The notes: generated by a model from the sequence alone, not told the origin. 64,000 nucleotides of DNA from Hyphomicrobiales bacterium (GCA_900471605.1 UCEY01000043.1:1-64000); one strand, 5' to 3'; counted from the first letter of the stretch, positions 38,168-48,456 are shown. Made by a program: numbers and translations.

Positions 38168-38796
38168 GAAAGCTCCTGAGCGAAACGGCGGGCCTCCTGA
38201 AGGTCCTCGGGCGTGTTGATGTTGAAGAAGGGATCGAGCAATCCGTGCGGCGTCCCGATCATCGCGAACTCGACGGTCACCAGGGGGTGACGTCGGAGAA
38301 AATCCCTGATGCGGCGGTTGTCGGGCCCGGCGAGCCAGCTTCCCAGATCGTCGGCGATGGAGACCGGCCAGAGCCCGAATACCGGATGATCGCGGCCGTC
38401 CGAGACGGCGATGACGATCGCGTTCGGATCGTCCGCTCCCGCTTCAAGTCGGCGCACGAGATCGAGGGGGACAAAAGGGCTGTCGGAGGGGACGGTGAGG
38501 AGATGCGTTGCGCCGGGGCCGCGGGCGCGCATGTCGCGCAGGCCGGAGAACACCCCCGCGAGCGGGCCGATCTGGCCGCCGATCCGGTCGGGCAGCAGGC
38601 GCAAGCCGAGCGGATTGGCAAACTCCGCCGGCGCGTTCAGGGTGATTTCCGAAACCTGAGGGCCGAGCCGGCGCACAACATGAGCGAGGATCGTATCGCC
38701 GCCGATGTCCAGGAAGGCCTTGTCGGCGCCCATGCGGCTCGATCTGCCGCCGGCAAGGATCAGGCCGGGAGGTCGGGTGGAGACGGGCGCAGCCAT
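38164..38796 (-). CDS. mobA: Molybdenum cofactor guanylyltransferase MobA
   Basis: Enzyme of 210 residues attaching GMP to molybdenum-molybdopterin. Nucleotidyltransferase signature LILAGGRSSRMGADKAFLDI, then VPSDSPFVPLDLV with the metal-binding Asp, and FFNINTPEDLQEA. The ATG shares a base with the upstream MFS stop (TGATG), and its stop overlaps mobB. Together with moaA at 44.6-45.6 kb it shows that molybdoenzymes are made in this organism. Confidence 0.95.
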   Translation of the reverse strand: MAAPVSTRPPGLILAGGRSSRMGADKAFLDIGGDTILAHVVRRLGPQVSEITLNAPAEFANPLGLRLLPDRIGGQIGPLAGVFSGLRDMRARGPGATHLLTVPSDSPFVPLDLVRRLEAGADDPNAIVIAVSDGRDHPVFGLWPVSIADDLGSWLAGPDNRRIRDFLRRHPLVTVEFAMIGTPHGLLDPFFNINTPEDLQEARRFAQELS

Positions 38797-40022
38797 CAGC
38801 CGTCTTCCTTCGTCGGGATCGCGCCCTCGCGCCGGTCGATCTGCCGGACATAGGCGGTGGCGAAAAGCGCGAGGACGGTGGTGACGCCCATAACGATGAG
38901 AAGCGGCATGGCGCCACCTTCTTCCTTCAGCACCGCGGCTGCAAGTGTCGAAAGCGCCGCACCGCCGCCGACGGTGATCGCCCCGCCAAGGCCGGACGCG
39001 GAGCCGGCAAGATGCGGCCGCACGCTGACGATGCCGGCATTGGAGCTGGGAAGGGTAAGGCCGTTGCCGACGCCGGTGAGCGCCAGCGGTGCGAAGAACG
39101 CAAACGGCCAGGGTGCCTCGAAGAGCAGGAAGACGGCGGTGATGGCGACACCGATCAGGCTGACCACGCTGCCGGAGATCATCATCGACATGGTGCCGAA
39201 ATGACGGGTGTAGCGTCCCGAAATGAAGTTGCCGACCATGTAGCCGGCGGCGATCAGGAAGAACTGCACGCCGAGCATGGTCGGCGACAGATGGTAGATC
39301 GCGGTGCCGACGAAGGGCGCCCCGCCGAGGAACGAGAAGAAGACGCCGGAAGAGAAGGTCGAGGTGAACGTATAACCCCAGAAGCGGCGCGAGCGGAAAA
39401 GGTCCGGCCAGCTGCGGAACTGCGCGGTGAAGCTGCTGGCCGGCGCGCGGTTGGTCTCGCCGAGATCGGAAAAGACCAGCGTCAGCGTCAGCAGGCCGAG
39501 CCCGAGCATCAGGGCGAAATTCGCCTCCCAGCCGAACAAGTCGTTGAGCGCGCCGCCGATCGTCGGGCTGACCATCGGCACCAGCGACATGCCCATGGTC
39601 ACGTAGGCGATCATCGAGGCGGCGCTTTCCATCGGCACGGTATCGCGGATGATGGCGCGCGGCAGGACGAAGCCGGCGACGACCGCCGTCTGCAGCAGCC
39701 GCCCGATCATGAAGACGGTGACATTGGCGGCGAACAGGCAGATCAGCGTGCCCGCCAGCATGATCAGGATGCTGCCGATCATCACGCGGCGGCGGCCGAG
39801 GAGGTCGGACAGCGGGCCGAGAACCAGTTGCAGCACGGCGGTGCCGGCGATGTAGCCGGAGACGGCGAGCTGCATGACGGCGTATTCGGTACCGAAATGG
39901 GTCGCCATGGCGGAGAGCGACGGCAGGAAGACGTTGAGCGAGAGGGCGGCAAGACCGGCGCAGACGACGAGCGTCAGAATATGGGGCGGGGTCCGTCTGT
40001 CGAGAAATCGGCTTTGCTGCAC
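38796..40022 (-). CDS. Bcr/CflA-type MFS drug transporter
   Basis: Twelve-helix efflux protein of 408 residues. Motif A-like GPLSDLLGRRRVMIGS after helix 2, LQTAVVAGFVLPRAIIRDTV in helix 4-5 and SGRYTRHFGTMSMMISGSV fit the Bcr/CflA subfamily of drug pumps. The GTG at 40022 has AGGA four bases away; a GTG at 40040 has no ribosome site. It is translationally linked to mobA, although no functional tie to molybdenum is known. Confidence 0.9.
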   Translation of the reverse strand: MQQSRFLDRRTPPHILTLVVCAGLAALSLNVFLPSLSAMATHFGTEYAVMQLAVSGYIAGTAVLQLVLGPLSDLLGRRRVMIGSILIMLAGTLICLFAANVTVFMIGRLLQTAVVAGFVLPRAIIRDTVPMESAASMIAYVTMGMSLVPMVSPTIGGALNDLFGWEANFALMLGLGLLTLTLVFSDLGETNRAPASSFTAQFRSWPDLFRSRRFWGYTFTSTFSSGVFFSFLGGAPFVGTAIYHLSPTMLGVQFFLIAAGYMVGNFISGRYTRHFGTMSMMISGSVVSLIGVAITAVFLLFEAPWPFAFFAPLALTGVGNGLTLPSSNAGIVSVRPHLAGSASGLGGAITVGGGAALSTLAAAVLKEEGGAMPLLIVMGVTTVLALFATAYVRQIDRREGAIPTKEDG

Positions 40023-40069
40023 GTCGTCCTGTCCTTTCACGCCTGTCTTTCGCCCTTCCGTCCGGCGCT

Positions 40070-40984
40070 TCAGCTCCGGCCGCCCGTCAGGCCGGCCGTT
40101 GCCTTCTCGGCGATGCCGTTCTGGCGCTTGCGCTCGCGGTAGAAGGTATAGAGGCCGGAGCCGATGACGACCGCCGCGCCGACCAGCATATAGGCGTTCG
40201 GACGTTCGCCGAAGGCGAAAAAGCCGATGAACAGGGCCCAGAGCAGGCCGGTATAGCGGAACGGCGCGATGAAGGAGATCTCGCCTGTCCGCATCGACTG
40301 GATCACCGCCTGATAGCCGGCAAAGACCAGCACCGAAGCGACCGCCAGGTGCCCGAGCGCATAGGTGCTGACCGGCTGCCAGCCGCCCATCGGCACGATC
40401 AGGATCGCTCCGAGAACCGTATTGGCGAGCGACGTGAACAGGGTCAGCGTCAAACTCGGGGTGTCGGCCCTGATGCGCTTGGTGGTGAGATCGCGGCATG
40501 CGGTGCAACAGCAGGCGACGACGGCAAGCAGCGCCGCCGGCGTAAAACCTTCCGGACCGGGGCGGATGATGATCAGCACGCCGAGGAAGCCGATGCCGAT
40601 CGCCGTCCAGCGCCGCCAGCCGACGGGTTCGCCGAGAAAGAGAGCCGCGCCTAACGTTACGGCAAGCGGCAATGCCTGCATGATCGAGGAGATGGCGGCG
40701 AATTCGATATGGGCCAGCGCCGAGAGAAAGGTCAGCGTCGCGCCAAGCTCGAAGACTGTGCGCAGCAGCACCAGCGGCTGCATGACCGCCTTCAGCGAGA
40801 GGGTGACGCCCATATACCGCGCCACGCAGTAGATCAGCGCCGTTGCCATGACGCCGCGCACCGCCATGATCTGGCCGATGCCGAGCTCCGGGGTGACCGA
40901 CTTGACGAGCGCATCGTTGCAGGTGAAAGCCGCCATGGCGAGCGCCATGAACAGCGCGCCCCGCGAATTTTCCGACGATGCCAT
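40070..40984 (-). CDS. DMT-family (EamA) transporter
   Basis: Inner-membrane protein of 304 residues with ten predicted helices in two EamA repeats. Segments AAFTCNDALVKSV, LSALAHIEFAAISSIMQALP and ISFIAPFRYTGLLWALFIGF are typical of RhaT/EamA exporters for metabolites. ATG 40984. It lies 47 bases upstream of the Bcr/CflA gene and probably begins the unit with mobA and mobB. Substrate unknown. Confidence 0.92.
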   Translation of the reverse strand: MASSENSRGALFMALAMAAFTCNDALVKSVTPELGIGQIMAVRGVMATALIYCVARYMGVTLSLKAVMQPLVLLRTVFELGATLTFLSALAHIEFAAISSIMQALPLAVTLGAALFLGEPVGWRRWTAIGIGFLGVLIIIRPGPEGFTPAALLAVVACCCTACRDLTTKRIRADTPSLTLTLFTSLANTVLGAILIVPMGGWQPVSTYALGHLAVASVLVFAGYQAVIQSMRTGEISFIAPFRYTGLLWALFIGFFAFGERPNAYMLVGAAVVIGSGLYTFYRERKRQNGIAEKATAGLTGGRS

Positions 40985-41256
40985 TCCAAGTTTCCTCCGG
41001 TACCCGGTTCTCTTAAAGCAACGGCTTACGCATCGCCAGTCCGGTTGGCCCGCAGGCGGTACTCTTTTGGGTAGAAAGAGAAAATCGCAATATGCGGCAG
41101 GATGTAGTAAATGTAAGGGTCCCGAATTAACCCTTGCTCAACCGAATTTGACGATTGTGAATGCCATTCATTCCCGCATGACGCTGGGATCGTGCCGTTG
41201 CCGTTTCGCGAATGCCGCTGACGCGAAAGCCGCATCTGGTTTGCAGTGGGGGAAAA

Positions 41257-43818
41257 ATGTCTTTTATCGATCGTCTTCTTCAGAGCCGCAGGATCGTCAC
41301 CAAGGTCCTGCTTTTCGTCATCCCGCTGGTGCTTCTGATCGCGGGTGTCGGCCTTGCCGGCTACTATACGGCCAGCATGCTGAACGGCCATATGACCGTG
41401 ACGCGCGCGACGATCGAGAATATCGGCGATTTCGAAAACCTCCAGGCGGTCCTCCAGGAGTTCAACAGCAAGCCGGACAATACCTCGCTCGCGGCATTGA
41501 AGGCCGCCATCGACAAGCAGGAGAGCGGCGTGCGCACGCTTGAAGGTCTGCTGGTGACCGATGGCGACCGCGAGCGCGTTGCCGTGGTGACGGGTCTCGC
41601 GCCCAAGATGCGCGCCGCCACGGACGTGCTCTGGAAGATCAAGCAGAAGCGCGATGAGAACGCGGCAGCGGTCGACTCCAGCATCGACGACGTGCGAACC
41701 GTGGCGACGGGGGTTTCGGACCAGGTCGCCAACGTCCGCAAGCAGTTCGAAGGCAAGGAAAAATTCGCCAAGAGCATGGTGCTGGAAGCCTATGCCTACA
41801 AGGCGATCGCCGAACAGATCGGCGAACTCCGCAATTCGGTCAAGGAGACCGGTACGGACGACGGCGCGATCGGCACCGCGGACATGTATCTCGGCATCCT
41901 GGACAAGACGTTCCAGGAGGTGCAGGCCTTCCTGACCCCGAACGGGATCAAGCAGCTGAAGCCGATCAACGACGCGATCAATGCCCTTGCGGCCACCATC
42001 AAGGGCAACAAGGATGTCGCGGAAAAGGCGAAGGCGGTGCGCGACACCGTTGCGGGCATGGAGCCGCTCCAGGCGAAAATGGAGGCGGAGGTCACCAGCA
42101 AGGCGGGCAACGCGGCGTCTCGTTTCGCCAGCATCGAAGGCGAGGTCGCGAGCCTGCGCACGCTTCTCGACCGCAGCGCCGAGGCGCTGCGGCTGATCGA
42201 TGCCATGCAGCTCTATGTCGAGCGGCTGCGCGCCACGCAGACGGAGGAGGCCCGCAAGGTCGTCCTCGATGTCATGGCAAAGCTGAAGGATGCCAGCGCC
42301 GAAGTATCGGAACTGGCGAGAAATCCCGCCATGCGTGAATTCGCAACCCAGCTTCAGCCGCGCCTGAAGTCGATCGAGGACGATACCGCCCGGCTTCTGT
42401 CCATCGCAGCCGACTGGAGGAAGGCCCGGACTGCTGCCAATGAGACGCTGACGGCCGGCATGGCCGGCCTCAAAAATTTCGTGGCCCAGGCCCAGGAGGT
42501 CGGCAAGGAAGACAGCGAGCGTTCCGCCCAGCTGTCGCTCGTCGCCATGGTGGTCGGCACGCTGCTCGCCATTGCCGGCGGCCTGATGCTGGTGGAAACG
42601 CTGCGCGGCCCGCTGCGTCGCGTCACCGAAGTGATGAAACGCCTCGCCGACGGCGATCTCGAGGTCAGGATCGAGGGCCGCGAGCGCGGCGACGAAATCG
42701 GCGACATGGTCCGTTCGGTCACCGTCTTCCGCGATGCGGCAGTCGAAAACGTCCGCCTCGAACAGGATGCCGCTGCCGCCCGCGAGCTTTCGACGGCGGA
42801 AGCCGAGCGCCGTGCGGCCGAGCGGGCACGCATTGCCGGCGAGCAGCGCCAGGCGCTGACCGCGCTCAACGAAGTGCTCGGCAAGCTCGCCGAGGGTGAC
42901 CTCGAACGCAGCATGGACGAGAACCTGCCGGAAGACTTCATCGAAATGGCGCGCACCTACAACCAGGCCGTCGAGGCGCTGCGCGCCACGCTTGCCGACG
43001 TGCGTTCCACAGCCGAGGAGATCGACGGCGGCACCGGCAACCTGGCGTCTTCGGCCGACGATCTTGCCCGCCGCACCGAACAGCAGGCGGCAGCTCTCGA
43101 AGAAAGCTCGCGCGCCCTTCGCCATCTCAGCGACATCGTCCGCTCGACGGCCGAAAGCGCCAAGCAGACGTCGGTGTCTGTCAACGAGACCGAAGATTTC
43201 GCCGTCCGCTCCGGCGAGGTCGTGTCGCGCGCGGTCGATGCCATGGGCGAGATCAGCCGCTCCTCCGAAAAGATCGCGACGATCATCGGCGTCATCGACG
43301 AAATCGCCTTCCAGACCAACCTGCTGGCGCTGAACGCGGGCGTCGAGGCTGCCCGTGCGGGCGAAGCGGGCCGCGGCTTTGCGGTCGTCGCCCAGGAGGT
43401 CCGCGAGTTGGCGCAGCGTTGCGCCGGTGCTGCCCGCGAAATCAAGGGCCTGATCTCGGCAAGCTCGACCCAGGTCAGCAACGGCGTGCATCTCGTCGAG
43501 GAGACGGGTTCGGCGCTGACCGAGATCATCACCCACATCACCGACGTCCGTAAGCTCGTCGCCCAGATTTCGGCAGCGACCGGCGAGCAGTCGACCGGCA
43601 TCAACGAGGTCACCAAGGCGGTGCAGGAGGTCGAGCTGATCACCCAGCGCAACGCCGCCATGGTCGAGGAAAACAATGCCGAGATCCACGGCCTGCGCCG
43701 GCGCGTGGAAATGCTGTCGGAAAAGATCGAGCGCTTCAAGACGCGCGATCCGAACGTCAGCTTTCACGCCGGCGCCACCGACCGCCGCCAGGCCCTCCGC
43801 CGCAGCAACGCGGCCTGA
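41257..43818 (+). CDS. Methyl-accepting chemotaxis protein with large helical periplasmic domain
   Basis: Chemoreceptor of 853 residues. Helix 1 at about 17-37 ([20 protein letters not shown]), a periplasmic domain of about 385 residues that looks all-helical (helical-bimodular type), helix 2 at about 427-450, HAMP to about 500, and a long signalling rod with [20 protein letters not shown] near residue 683. No CheR-docking pentapeptide at the end (RRSNAA). GGGGGAA precedes the ATG at 41257. The large sensor domain distinguishes it from the Cache receptor at 9-10.9 kb. Confidence 0.95.
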   Translation: MSFIDRLLQSRRIVTKVLLFVIPLVLLIAGVGLAGYYTASMLNGHMTVTRATIENIGDFENLQAVLQEFNSKPDNTSLAALKAAIDKQESGVRTLEGLLVTDGDRERVAVVTGLAPKMRAATDVLWKIKQKRDENAAAVDSSIDDVRTVATGVSDQVANVRKQFEGKEKFAKSMVLEAYAYKAIAEQIGELRNSVKETGTDDGAIGTADMYLGILDKTFQEVQAFLTPNGIKQLKPINDAINALAATIKGNKDVAEKAKAVRDTVAGMEPLQAKMEAEVTSKAGNAASRFASIEGEVASLRTLLDRSAEALRLIDAMQLYVERLRATQTEEARKVVLDVMAKLKDASAEVSELARNPAMREFATQLQPRLKSIEDDTARLLSIAADWRKARTAANETLTAGMAGLKNFVAQAQEVGKEDSERSAQLSLVAMVVGTLLAIAGGLMLVETLRGPLRRVTEVMKRLADGDLEVRIEGRERGDEIGDMVRSVTVFRDAAVENVRLEQDAAAARELSTAEAERRAAERARIAGEQRQALTALNEVLGKLAEGDLERSMDENLPEDFIEMARTYNQAVEALRATLADVRSTAEEIDGGTGNLASSADDLARRTEQQAAALEESSRALRHLSDIVRSTAESAKQTSVSVNETEDFAVRSGEVVSRAVDAMGEISRSSEKIATIIGVIDEIAFQTNLLALNAGVEAARAGEAGRGFAVVAQEVRELAQRCAGAAREIKGLISASSTQVSNGVHLVEETGSALTEIITHITDVRKLVAQISAATGEQSTGINEVTKAVQEVELITQRNAAMVEENNAEIHGLRRRVEMLSEKIERFKTRDPNVSFHAGATDRRQALRRSNAA

Positions 43819-43841
43819 GACGCCGCCTCATATGCCTTCGA

Positions 43842-43869
43842 AAGCCGGGACGCTAGTTCCGGCTTTTTT
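43842..43869 (+). terminator. Terminator of the large chemoreceptor gene
   Basis: Stem AAGCCGG (43842-43848) / CCGGCTT (43859-43865), ten-base loop, then six T residues in total. Confidence 0.85.
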
Positions 43870-43958
43870 GTTGAGCGCCAGGAAACGGGTAGTTTGGGCC
43901 GTTTCGACGGGTAGAGCATGAGAAGGAAGCGCTGGACCGGCGGCGGGGTCGGCCCAGT

Positions 43959-44252
43959 TTAGTAGCCGGCTTCCTTCTGGTGGCGAAATGCCAGGGCATG
44001 AACCACGTCGTTCTCACCATCGTATCGATAAAGGGCGACGTAGCAGGAATCGCCGAAAGGAATGAGCAGCTCGCGCAATTGCCCGTCACCCAGAAAAGGG
44101 CGGCCGATCTGCGGCGATGTTTCCAAAAGGGTGACCTGCTTGTCTATCGCCTCGCTGGCACGGCGAAGGACCCGGACGCCGGCATTCTTCAGAAACGCCC
44201 GACACCGTTCGATACCCACGATCGCTCGGCGGGTAATGATTACTTGTGGCAC
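43959..44252 (-). CDS. ParE-family toxin
   Basis: Toxin of 97 residues: VIITRRAIVGIERCRAFLKN, ETSPQIGRPFLGDGQLRELL, and YVALYRYDGENDVVHALAFR at the C-terminus, matching plasmid-stabilisation ParE proteins. It overlaps the antitoxin by 13 bases. Family members inhibit DNA gyrase. Convergent with the chemoreceptor gene beyond its terminator. Confidence 0.92.
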   Translation of the reverse strand: MPQVIITRRAIVGIERCRAFLKNAGVRVLRRASEAIDKQVTLLETSPQIGRPFLGDGQLRELLIPFGDSCYVALYRYDGENDVVHALAFRHQKEAGY

Positions 44253-44512
44253 TCCGGCGGCTCCGTTTCAGCGTCGGTGCCCCAAGTGCTCAGCCATGTG
44301 CGGAGTTCGTCGCCGGTGAGATGCAGGCCGGTTTCCTGATAATCGTCCCCGGACGCCAAAGCCTCCTGCCTGAAATGCTCGCGTGCTTCTTCGCGCTCGA
44401 CATATTGCTGGATGGCTTCCCGCATGATGCCGTCCGGCGACTGCTGCCGGGAGGCCGCCAGATTCTGGACCCGGTTTTCCAGATCGTCATCGATTTTGAT
44501 CGATATTGTCAT
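44240..44512 (-). CDS. ParD/CopG-like ribbon-helix-helix antitoxin
   Basis: Antitoxin of 90 residues. The N-terminus MTISIKIDDDLENRVQNLAA with REAIQQYVEREEA is the ribbon-helix-helix DNA-binding domain, and the C-terminus is the toxin-binding tail. ATG 44512 is chosen over GTG 44518 because AAGG lies five bases before it. It should neutralise the overlapping ParE-type toxin and repress the operon. Confidence 0.9.
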   Translation of the reverse strand: MTISIKIDDDLENRVQNLAASRQQSPDGIMREAIQQYVEREEAREHFRQEALASGDDYQETGLHLTGDELRTWLSTWGTDAETEPPECHK

Positions 44513-44576
44513 GGACACCTTCGCGAAGCCGATTTCCCTGCAAAACTAGCGAACGGGACGGTGCTTGTCCATCGCC

Positions 44577-45626
44577 CTAGCCGCCGGTGACGCTCATGTG
44601 GCGGGCGACGGCGGGGCGTTTGTGGGTGCGGTCGATGATGAAGTCGTGGCCCTTGGGCTTGCGGGTGATCGCCTCGTCGATCGCGGCCGACAGGTAGTCG
44701 TCGCTCTCGGAGGCGCGCAGCGCCGTGCGCAGGTCGGCCGCGTCGTTCTGGCCGAGGCACATGTAGAGCGTGCCGGTGCAGGTCAGGCGCACGCGGTTGC
44801 AGCTCTCGCAGAAATTATGGGTCATCGGCGTGATGAAGCCGAGGCGGCCGCCGGTTTCCTTTACCTCGACATAGCGGGCGGGGCCGCCGGTCTTGTAGGG
44901 GATGTCGGTCAGCGTGAACTGTTCTTCGAGGTCGGCGCGCAGCTTGGAGAGCGGCAGATACTGGTCGGTGCGGTCCTCGTCGATCTCGCCCATCGGCATG
45001 GTTTCGATGACCGTCATGTCCATGCCGCGGCCATGGGCGAAACGCAGCATGTCGGCGATCTCGAACTCGTTGAAATCCTTCAGCGCCACGGCGTTCAGCT
45101 TGATCTTCAGCCCGGCCCTCTGGGCGGCGTCTATGCCTTCCATGACCTTGTGGAAATCCCCCCAGCGGGTGATCGCCTTGAATTTTTCCGGGTTCAGCGT
45201 GTCGAGCGAGACGTTGATGCGGCGCACGCCGCTGTCAAAGAGCTCGTCGGCGTATTTGGCGAGCTGGGAGCCGTTGGTGGTCAGCGTCAGTTCGTCGAGC
45301 GCGCCCGCCTTCACGTGCTGCCCGAGTTCGCGCACCAGGAACATGATGTTCTTGCGCACCAGCGGCTCGCCGCCCGTCAGGCGGATCTTGCGCACGCCCT
45401 TGGAAATGAAGGTGGAACAGAGCCGGTTGAGCTCTTCCAGCGTCAGCAGGTCCTTTTTCGGCAGGAAGGTCATGTTTTCCGCCATGCAATAGGTGCAGCG
45501 GAAATCGCACCGGTCGGTGACCGAGACGCGCAGATAGGTGACGGCGCGACCGAAGGGATCGATCATCGGCCCCTTGTCGGCGACGATCGGCGCTGCGCCT
45601 GCGACCGGTCCTGCGAAACTGTTCAC
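44577..45626 (-). CDS. moaA: GTP 3',8-cyclase MoaA
   Basis: Radical SAM enzyme of 349 residues carrying out the first step of molybdenum cofactor synthesis from GTP. N-terminal cluster CDFRCTYC (Cys40, 44, 47) binds one [4Fe-4S], and the C-terminal Cys of [14 protein letters not shown] bind the second. LTGGEPLVR is the SAM motif, and the protein ends in the conserved GG. The start is GTG 45626 with GGGAG eight bases upstream; ATG 45566 would remove residues common to rhizobial MoaA. It stands alone. Confidence 0.97.
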   Translation of the reverse strand: MNSFAGPVAGAAPIVADKGPMIDPFGRAVTYLRVSVTDRCDFRCTYCMAENMTFLPKKDLLTLEELNRLCSTFISKGVRKIRLTGGEPLVRKNIMFLVRELGQHVKAGALDELTLTTNGSQLAKYADELFDSGVRRINVSLDTLNPEKFKAITRWGDFHKVMEGIDAAQRAGLKIKLNAVALKDFNEFEIADMLRFAHGRGMDMTVIETMPMGEIDEDRTDQYLPLSKLRADLEEQFTLTDIPYKTGGPARYVEVKETGGRLGFITPMTHNFCESCNRVRLTCTGTLYMCLGQNDAADLRTALRASESDDYLSAAIDEAITRKPKGHDFIIDRTHKRPAVARHMSVTGG

Positions 45627-45787
45627 GTGCTATTCTCCCTTACCCCGAAAGTGGGGGTTTCGAGCCCGCACGTCAAGTCTACGACACTCGGTCGCGCCAG
45701 GCCAGCACCGGACGCGAAACCGCTTGCGGCGAAACGCCGTAGCTCATAATCCTCCGCCATAGACATGACAATCGGGAGCCTAAAAGC

Positions 45788-46162
45788 ATGAGCGACATCT
45801 GGCCGACGGAACTGCGGGTTTCCAAGGACCGCCACACGCTGAACGTCACCTTCAGCGACGGTACGGCTTATCCCTTGCCGGCCGAGACGATGCGCGTGCT
45901 TTCCCCTTCCGCGGAAGTGCAGGGGCATGGCCCGGGCCAGAAGGTCACCGTGCCCGGCAAGCGCGATGTCGGCATCGCGGCCATCACGCCGGCCGGCAAT
46001 TATGCGGTGCGGATCCGTTTCGACGACGGCCATGACAGCGGCATCTTCACCTGGCCTTATCTGCGGGAACTCGGCGAGCGCGGCGCCGAACTGTTTGCCA
46101 ACTATGAGCGGGATCTCGCCGACAAGGGCCTTTCGCGCGATCCGCCCCGACGGACCCGCTAA
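45788..46162 (+). CDS. DUF971 family protein
   Basis: Protein of 124 residues of the DUF971 group, which matches the N-terminal domain of gamma-butyrobetaine hydroxylase. WPTELRVSKDRHTLNVTFSD and YPLPAETMRVLSPSAEVQGH are characteristic, and ITPAGNYAVRIRFDDGHDSG ends the core. In other bacteria such proteins sit near Fe-S or Mrp/ApbC genes. GGGAG precedes the start. It is divergent from moaA by 161 bases and ends 11 bases from the MarR gene. Confidence 0.92.
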   Translation: MSDIWPTELRVSKDRHTLNVTFSDGTAYPLPAETMRVLSPSAEVQGHGPGQKVTVPGKRDVGIAAITPAGNYAVRIRFDDGHDSGIFTWPYLRELGERGAELFANYERDLADKGLSRDPPRRTR

Positions 46163-46173
46163 GCAGATCGGGA

Positions 46174-46653
46174 TCAGGCCGGTTCGCGGCTGTCCTCTTG
46201 AATATCCGATTGCAGGGTGACGATCAGGCGCTCCATCGACTCCGCCATCGCCATGCATTGGTCCAGCGGCTCGGAGGAGAGCGTCCGCTCGATCAGGGCC
46301 GTCTGGATCGCCATTGCCCTTTCGGTCACCGAACGGCCTTCCGGGGTCAGGTAGAGGCGAAGCACGCGCTTGTCCTTCTTGTCGCCGCGCCGCTCGATCA
46401 GTCCACGCTTTTCCATCTGCGGCAGCGCCATGCTCATGTTGGAGCGCCCCACCAGCAGCTTGTGGGCGAGCTCCTGCTGGGAGATCCCCTCGAACCGGTA
46501 GAGATTGATCAGGATGTCGAGATGCGGCGGCTTGATGTCCAGTTCGGCGAGCTCGCGGGTCAGCACGGTCTGCATCAGCTGGCAGGCGCGGGCCGTGGCA
46601 ATCCAACTGCGAAAACGAGGATGATCCCAGGGGAGGGATTGATTTTTGTTCAT
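46174..46653 (-). CDS. MarR family transcriptional regulator
   Basis: Winged-helix regulator of 159 residues: DILINLYRFEGISQQELAHK, SNMSMALPQMEKRGLIERRG and KDKRVLRLYLTPEGRSV form the DNA-binding domain. The gene shares a 47-base control region with the alpha/beta hydrolase; a palindrome in it is a likely operator. The sequence suggests control of the divergent hydrolase and of itself. Confidence 0.93.
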   Translation of the reverse strand: MNKNQSLPWDHPRFRSWIATARACQLMQTVLTRELAELDIKPPHLDILINLYRFEGISQQELAHKLLVGRSNMSMALPQMEKRGLIERRGDKKDKRVLRLYLTPEGRSVTERAMAIQTALIERTLSSEPLDQCMAMAESMERLIVTLQSDIQEDSREPA

Positions 46654-46666
46654 TGCTGTACTTTAT

Positions 46667-46682
46667 TGTTCATGATTGAACA
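46667..46682. promoter_or_regulatory. Probable MarR operator
   Basis: TGTTCA TGAT TGAACA (46667-46682) is a perfect inverted repeat. The half-site TTGTTCAT recurs at 46646-46653 over the MarR start codon. Placed midway between the two divergent genes. Confidence 0.6.
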
Positions 46683-46700
46683 TTATTGGATTTTCCCACT

Positions 46701-47642
46701 ATGCCACCCTTTGCACTCAAGGTCACCCGTTTCGGATTTGCCGCCTTAGGCCGGCCTTTCCCTGCTGCCGCCGCAAGGCTCGCCTTTCGGCTTTTCTGCC
46801 TGACGCCCTCGCGCCGCCCCAGGGGCGACAAGGCGCAGGCGATGGAGAAGGAGGGCCGGGACCGGCTCTCGAAGGCCCAGAAGATGCCGTTTACGGTCGG
46901 AGCGTCGACGGTGATGGCCTATCGCTTCAACGGCGACGGCAAGCCCGGCCGGCCGCGTTACCTGGTCGTGCACGGCTGGGGTTCGAGCGCCGCCTATATC
47001 GCGGCGCTGCCAGCGGGCCTTGCCGATACCGGCGCCGAGGTCGTGGTGCTCGATTTTCCAGGACACGGGCTTTCCAGCGGCCGCAGCCTCAACATGCGCC
47101 AGGCGGTCGAGGCGATCGTCGAGGCGGAAAGACGTTTCGGCCATTTCGACGCTGCCATCGGACATTCCTTCGGCGGCGCGAGCATGATGCTGGCCGCCGG
47201 CGGGGTGATGAAGGCCGTCGGCGCGATCTCGCCGTCGAAACTGGTGGTGATCGGCGCGCCGAGCCATATCCATTGGCTGTTCGACGATTTTTCGCGGATG
47301 GTCGGCCTGCCGCCGCGCGTCAAGGCGCAGCTGATCCGGCGGGCGGAGCACGTGGCCGGCGCCTCGCTCGACGATTTCGACACGGTCGCGAGCGCCGCGC
47401 GGCTTGGCACGCCTCTGCTGGTCGTGCATGCCGAGGAGGACAAGGAGGTCGCAGCCGACCACGCCCGCCGTTTCGAAGGACTTGGAACGGCGCGGCTCGA
47501 ATGGGCCAACGGGCTGGGTCATCGCCGGATCGTCAGCGACCGCGGCGTGATCGCGACGATCGCCGCGTTCCTGACCGGAGATGACCGCCCGGGACGCCAG
47601 ATCTCCGGAGTTGGGAGGCCGGGCGGCGACGCGGCCGCTTGA
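46701..47642 (+). CDS. Alpha/beta hydrolase
   Basis: Hydrolase of 313 residues. VVHGWGSSAAYIAALPAGLA is the oxyanion segment, GHSFGGASMMLAAGG holds the nucleophilic Ser in GHSFG, then LVVHAEEDKEVAAD and GLGHRRI supply the likely acid and His. ATG 46701 is preferred over TTG 46686. It is divergent from MarR and probably under its control. Substrate unknown. Confidence 0.9.
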   Translation: MPPFALKVTRFGFAALGRPFPAAAARLAFRLFCLTPSRRPRGDKAQAMEKEGRDRLSKAQKMPFTVGASTVMAYRFNGDGKPGRPRYLVVHGWGSSAAYIAALPAGLADTGAEVVVLDFPGHGLSSGRSLNMRQAVEAIVEAERRFGHFDAAIGHSFGGASMMLAAGGVMKAVGAISPSKLVVIGAPSHIHWLFDDFSRMVGLPPRVKAQLIRRAEHVAGASLDDFDTVASAARLGTPLLVVHAEEDKEVAADHARRFEGLGTARLEWANGLGHRRIVSDRGVIATIAAFLTGDDRPGRQISGVGRPGGDAAA

Positions 47643-47708
47643 TCCACGGGAACCGTCATCATACTGTCGCCCGCGCGGGTTACGGCCCGCCGAAATCGGG
47701 GGCGAATC

Positions 47709-48317
47709 ATGACCATCATCACATCCGTCGAGCAGTTGAAGGCGATCTACGAGGGTGTGTCGGAAGCCTCGATCGCCAAGGTGACGAAGACGCTGACCGC
47801 GGAATACCGGCAGATGATCGAGGCGTCTCCCTTCGTCGCGTTTGCCACGGTCGGGCCGGAAGGGCTCGACTGTTCGCCGCGCGGCGACCTCGGCGGCGCG
47901 GTGCGGATAAAGGACGAAGCGACGCTGCTCCTGCCCGACTGGCGCGGCAACAACCGCATCGATTCGCTGATCAATATCGTCCGCGACCCGCGCGTGGCGC
48001 TGATGTTCCTGATCCCCGGCTCCAACACGGCGATGCGCATCAACGGCCGCGCCGTGATTTCGGTGGAACCCGAACTGCTGCTGAGCTTCGAGATGGACGG
48101 CCGGCATCCGCGCAGCGTCACGGTCATCACCATCAACGAGGTCTATTTCCAGTGTGCCCGCGCCCTGATGCGGGCGGAGCTGTGGAACCCGGAGCGTTTC
48201 GTCGATCCGAAGGACCTGCCGACGCCCGGCACGCTCCTGAAGGCCGCCAAGGCCGATTTCGACAAGGAAACCTACGACCGCGAATGGCCGGAACGCGCCG
48301 CCAGGACCATGTGGTAG
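47709..48317 (+). CDS. PPOX-class flavin protein (MSMEG_1061-like)
   Basis: Pyridoxamine 5'-phosphate oxidase-like protein of 202 residues with the FMN-binding split-barrel fold. FVAFATVGPEGLDCSPRGDL, LLPDWRGNNRIDSLINIV and VALMFLIPGSNTAMRINGRA are the family segments. Members act as F420 or FMN oxidoreductases of unknown substrate. GGGGGCGAATC precedes the ATG. It is transcribed alone after the hydrolase gene. Confidence 0.9.
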   Translation: MTIITSVEQLKAIYEGVSEASIAKVTKTLTAEYRQMIEASPFVAFATVGPEGLDCSPRGDLGGAVRIKDEATLLLPDWRGNNRIDSLINIVRDPRVALMFLIPGSNTAMRINGRAVISVEPELLLSFEMDGRHPRSVTVITINEVYFQCARALMRAELWNPERFVDPKDLPTPGTLLKAAKADFDKETYDREWPERAARTMW

Positions 48318-48456
48318 CACCGCCGGTCCATTCGCGGTCATAACGGCGTATCATTTTTGAAGAAGCAGCCGGCCGCCCGGCGTCGTCATGGACATTTGTC
48401 GCGGTCAGGGCAACAATCTAGTCGACCCGCCATAGGGGACGGGCACGGGGGATTTC

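Noticed and set aside
45627-45787. Molybdenum-cofactor riboswitch upstream of moaA
   Set aside because: I see a short hairpin (ACCCC...GGGGGT) but no arrangement resembling the conserved Moco motif.
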